From: an uncultured Georgenia sp.
GTDB taxonomy: Bacteria > Actinomycetota > Actinomycetes > Actinomycetales > Actinomycetaceae
Direction of reading: 5' to 3'
DNA length: 7,880 bases
Assembly: GCF_937958535.1 (NCBI RefSeq)
Contig: NZ_CALGNQ010000193.1
Coordinates: 1 to 7,880, forward strand
Below the pieces are notes generated by a model. The model made no database searches and was not told the DNA's origin. It saw only the letters and a program-made list of their open reading frames with translations. The translations under genes were made by a program, and so were the position numbers. How positions within the stretch are numbered: the first letter of the stretch is position 1; each line of letters starts with the position of its first letter. Positions 5,918 through 7,880 of this stretch are shown here, one piece after another.

Positions 5918-6979
5918 ATGGCTTCCCCCATCGACTGGCAGGCCGCCCGCCGCCGCGCCGCCGTGCTCTCCCCGCCCGGGCCGCGTGCCGGGCGCGCCGA
6001 GGCCCGCGGCGTCGTCACCGTGCTCCACACGGCCGCCCGGGAGGCCCCCGAGCACGTCGCCGAGATCACCGGCCTCACCGACGCCGCCGAGCGGGCAGGC
6101 CGCCGCCCCGTCTTCGTCGTGGACCGCGCCCGCTGGTCCGAGGCCAACATCGCGCTCTTCCGCGGCCTCGTCGGCGACCTGCTCCCGCCCACCACGCTGC
6201 CGGGGGCCGCCCGGCTCGGCGGGGAGGAGCTGGGCATCATGCTCTCCTACCTCTCCACCAAGGTGCTCGGCCAGTACGACCCCTTCACCGCGGTCGGCGA
6301 CGACGGCGCACCGGGCTACCTCGTCCTCGTCGCCCCGAACATCCTCCACGTCGAGCGCGAGCTCGACCTCGACGCCATCGACTTCCGCCGCTGGGTGTGC
6401 CTCCACGAGCAGACGCACGCCGTCCAGTTCGCCGCCGCGCCGTGGCTCGCCGACCATCTCCGCAGCCGGATGCGCGAGGCCGTCTCCTCCATCGCCGCCC
6501 CCGACAGCGGGGGCCGGCGCTTGGCCCGCACCTTGCGCGCCGTCGTCGAGGCACTGTCCACGCCGCGCGGGGCGACCCCGCCGGCGCAGGCGCTCGCCGG
6601 GCCCCTCATCGACGCCGCGCTCACCGAGGCCGAGCGCGAGCGGCTCGCCGAGATCGTCGCCGTCATGTCCCTCCTCGAGGGCCACGCCGACGTCGTCATG
6701 GACGCCGTGGGACCACGCGTGCTGCCGTCGGTGGCGCGGATCCGCAGCCAGTTCGAGCGGCGGCGGCAAGGCAGCAGCACGCTCGACGTCGTCGTGCGCC
6801 GACTCATGGGCATGGAGGCGAAGATCGCCCAGTACCGCAACGGCGCCGACTTCGTGCGACGTGTCGTCCACCGCGTCGGCCACCAGGGCCTCAACGCCGC
6901 GTGGACGTCGGTCGAGACGCTGCCGACCGCCCGCGAGATCTTCGAGCCCGACGCCTGGGTGCGGCGGGTCCACGGCTGA
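5918..6979 (+). CDS. Zinc-dependent metalloprotease, DUF2342/zincin_2 family
   Basis: This 353-aa protein belongs to the actinobacterial family annotated as DUF2342 or 'coenzyme F420 biosynthesis associated' hydrolase, now named zinc-dependent metalloprotease. The family is usually found next to dacB and tilS, as here. The zinc motif HExxH is HEQTH at 163-167 (within CLHEQTHAVQF), giving two His ligands and the catalytic Glu164. The conserved LLEGHADVVMD segment at 252-262 (E254, H256) is the likely source of the third ligand. I see no signal peptide or membrane segment, so it is probably cytoplasmic. Substrate and role are not known to me, and the F420 label reflects co-occurrence only. ATG 5918 is preferred because the conserved N-terminus starts there and a -10-like box sits just upstream. 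It lies 37 bases after the transporter operon and three bases before tilS, so it probably heads its own operon with tilS. Confidence 0.9.
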   Translation: MASPIDWQAARRRAAVLSPPGPRAGRAEARGVVTVLHTAAREAPEHVAEITGLTDAAERAGRRPVFVVDRARWSEANIALFRGLVGDLLPPTTLPGAARLGGEELGIMLSYLSTKVLGQYDPFTAVGDDGAPGYLVLVAPNILHVERELDLDAIDFRRWVCLHEQTHAVQFAAAPWLADHLRSRMREAVSSIAAPDSGGRRLARTLRAVVEALSTPRGATPPAQALAGPLIDAALTEAERERLAEIVAVMSLLEGHADVVMDAVGPRVLPSVARIRSQFERRRQGSSTLDVVVRRLMGMEAKIAQYRNGADFVRRVVHRVGHQGLNAAWTSVETLPTAREIFEPDAWVRRVHG

Positions 6980-6982
6980 GCC

Positions 6983-7880
6983 GTGGCCGGTCCCGCTCCG
7001 GCGGTGGCGGCGGCCCGCGTCGCCGTCCGTGCGGCACTCGCGGACCTGGCCCCGGGCTCCCTGGTGCTCGTCGCCTGCTCCGGTGGGGCGGACTCCCTGG
7101 CCCTGGCCGCGGCGACCGCCTTCGTCGCCCCCCGGGCCCGGCTGCGCGCCGGTGCCGTGGTCGTCGACCACCGCCTGCAGGAGGGCAGCGCCGACGTCGC
7201 GCGCGAGGCCGCCGCGACCTGCCGCCGGCTCGGGCTCGACCCGGTCGAGGTCCGGCCGGTCGAGGTCCGGGGACCCGGCGGTCCGGAGGCCGCCGCCCGC
7301 GAGGCCCGCTACGCCGCGCTCGCAGCGAGCGCCCGGGAGCACGGCGCCGCCGCCGTCCTGCTCGGGCACACCCTGGACGACCAGGCCGAGACCGTGCTGC
7401 TCGGCATCGGCCGCGGCTCCGGCGCACGCTCGCTGGCCGGCATGCCGGCCGCGGCGGGGCTGTGGCGCCGCCCCTTCCTCGGGCTGCGCCGCCGCGACAC
7501 CGAGGCGGTGTGCGCGGCGCTCGGTCTGCGGTACGTGGACGATCCGACCAACGCCCCCGACGGCCCCTGGCGTCGCGCGGACGGCGGCCCGCTGCGCCGC
7601 GCCGCGATCCGGCACCGCGTCCTACCGGCGCTGGAGGAGGCGCTCGGCCCCGGCGTCCCCGAGGCCCTGGCCCGCACCGCGCAGCGGCTGCAGCAGGACG
7701 AGGACTACCTCTCCGCCGCCGCCGAGGAGCTCGCCCGCACCGCAGGCCTCCCCACCGACAGCCCACGTCCCACCGACAGCTCACGTCCCGCCGACAGCCC
7801 GCTTCCCATCGAGAGCCCACTTCCCGCCGACAGCCCAGTTCCCACCGAGAGCCCACGTCCCACCGAGAGCTCACGTCCCA
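6983..7880 (+). CDS. tilS: tRNA(Ile)-lysidine synthase, N-terminal part (runs off the window)
   Basis: TilS uses ATP and lysine to convert C34 of the CAU-anticodon isoleucine tRNA to lysidine, so that it reads AUA and is charged with Ile. The PP-loop ATP-binding motif SGGADS is at residues 33-38. [11 protein letters not shown] and [20 protein letters not shown] (129-148) are the family's conserved segments, the latter holding the ATP/tRNA-binding Asp and Gln-Ala-Glu. RYVDDPTN near 187 and [10 protein letters not shown] near 212 are also typical. The GTG start at 6983, three bases after the metalloprotease stop, gives the usual N-terminus ([18 protein letters not shown]). The ribosome site is weak, so coupling is likely. 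From residue 257 to the window end (299 full codons seen) the protein turns into a Pro/Ser/Asp hexapeptide repeat, which is not a normal TilS feature. Whether the frame continues into the C-terminal domains cannot be seen. Confidence 0.93.
   Translation, partial: MAGPAPAVAAARVAVRAALADLAPGSLVLVACSGGADSLALAAATAFVAPRARLRAGAVVVDHRLQEGSADVAREAAATCRRLGLDPVEVRPVEVRGPGGPEAAAREARYAALAASAREHGAAAVLLGHTLDDQAETVLLGIGRGSGARSLAGMPAAAGLWRRPFLGLRRRDTEAVCAALGLRYVDDPTNAPDGPWRRADGGPLRRAAIRHRVLPALEEALGPGVPEALARTAQRLQQDEDYLSAAAEELARTAGLPTDSPRPTDSSRPADSPLPIESPLPADSPVPTESPRPTESSRP
7241..7270 (+). repeat. Perfect 15-bp in-frame tandem duplication in tilS
   Basis: CCGGTCGAGGTCCGG occurs at 7241-7255 and again at 7256-7270 without a gap. 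In the tilS frame it gives PVEVR twice, between the C-R-R-L-G-L-D segment and [12 protein letters not shown]. It is seen directly. It may be a five-residue slippage insertion near a beta strand of the PP-loop domain. Confidence 0.85.
7751..7880 (+). repeat. 18-bp tandem (minisatellite) repeat within tilS
   Basis: Seven full 18-bp units begin at 7751, 7769, 7787, 7805, 7823, 7841 and 7859, and an eighth begins at 7877 and is cut by the window end. Consensus is CCC-[A/G]CC-GA[C/G]-AGC-[C/T]CA-[C/G]GT-like, with CTT or GTT endings in the middle units. Each unit encodes Pro-[Thr/Ala/Ile]-[Asp/Glu]-Ser-[Pro/Ser]-[Arg/Leu/Val] from TilS residue 257. The outer units (1, 2, 6, 7) are most alike and the middle ones most diverged. 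The unit length is a multiple of three, so copy-number change would keep the reading frame. The low-complexity peptide should be disordered. It follows the helix [20 protein letters not shown], where the linker to the substrate-binding domain begins. Confidence 0.9.

Noticed and set aside
3135..6240. Very long open frames on the minus strand opposite the two transporters (564 and 574 codons)
   Set aside because: They are rich in Arg, Gly, Pro, Glu and His with no hydrophobic core or recognisable domain. The plus-strand frames give clear MFS proteins with overlapping starts and a ribosome site. Long antisense frames are expected at this GC content.
5681..7874. Minus-strand open frames opposite the metalloprotease and tilS, one with a W-D/E-x-G repeat at its start
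   Set aside because: The repeat peptide is only the antisense reading of the 18-bp array in tilS. The plus strand has the HEQTH and SGGADS motifs in the right frames.

Overview
The window is very GC-rich, densely packed DNA typical of an actinobacterium. The gene order inorganic pyrophosphatase / PBP4-type D-Ala-D-Ala carboxypeptidase / DUF2342-type zinc metalloprotease / tilS is a familiar actinobacterial neighbourhood. GTG starts are frequent, and two genes look leaderless, which also fits. The overall style suggests Micrococcales (Cellulomonas/Georgenia-like), but the sequence alone cannot fix the genus.

Layout: (1) 1-489, the C-terminal part of a secreted NlpC/P60 (C40) peptidoglycan hydrolase with a Pro/Ala-rich linker. 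(2) 490-664, a convergent intergenic gap carrying a perfect 17-bp tandem duplication. (3) 665-1192 on the minus strand, ppa. (4) 1193-1335, a divergent promoter region. (5) 1336-2727, dacB. (6) 2809-5880, a self-contained cassette: a short AT-rich operator/promoter, a MarR-family regulator and two closely related major facilitator transporters, all overlapping head to tail. (7) 5918-6979, a DUF2342/zincin_2 metalloprotease with an apparent leaderless start. (8) 6983-7880, tilS, cut by the window end and entering an 18-bp (hexapeptide) tandem repeat.

How the parts work together: the C40 peptidase and DacB both trim peptidoglycan outside the membrane, ppa removes pyrophosphate, and tilS makes the lysidine of the AUA-reading tRNA. 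These are housekeeping functions. The MarR-MFS-MFS block looks like an inserted, locally regulated efflux module. Its operator has three copies of a 9-bp half-site packed between the -35 box and the start codon, which suggests tight autoregulation that would also control both transporters.

The most unusual items are the tandem hexapeptide repeat inside the essential tRNA-modifying enzyme TilS, the triple half-site operator that includes the regulator's own start codon, and the tandem transporter pair. I see no tRNA, rRNA, CRISPR array, insertion sequence or phage gene. No stretch longer than 300 bases lacks a gene.
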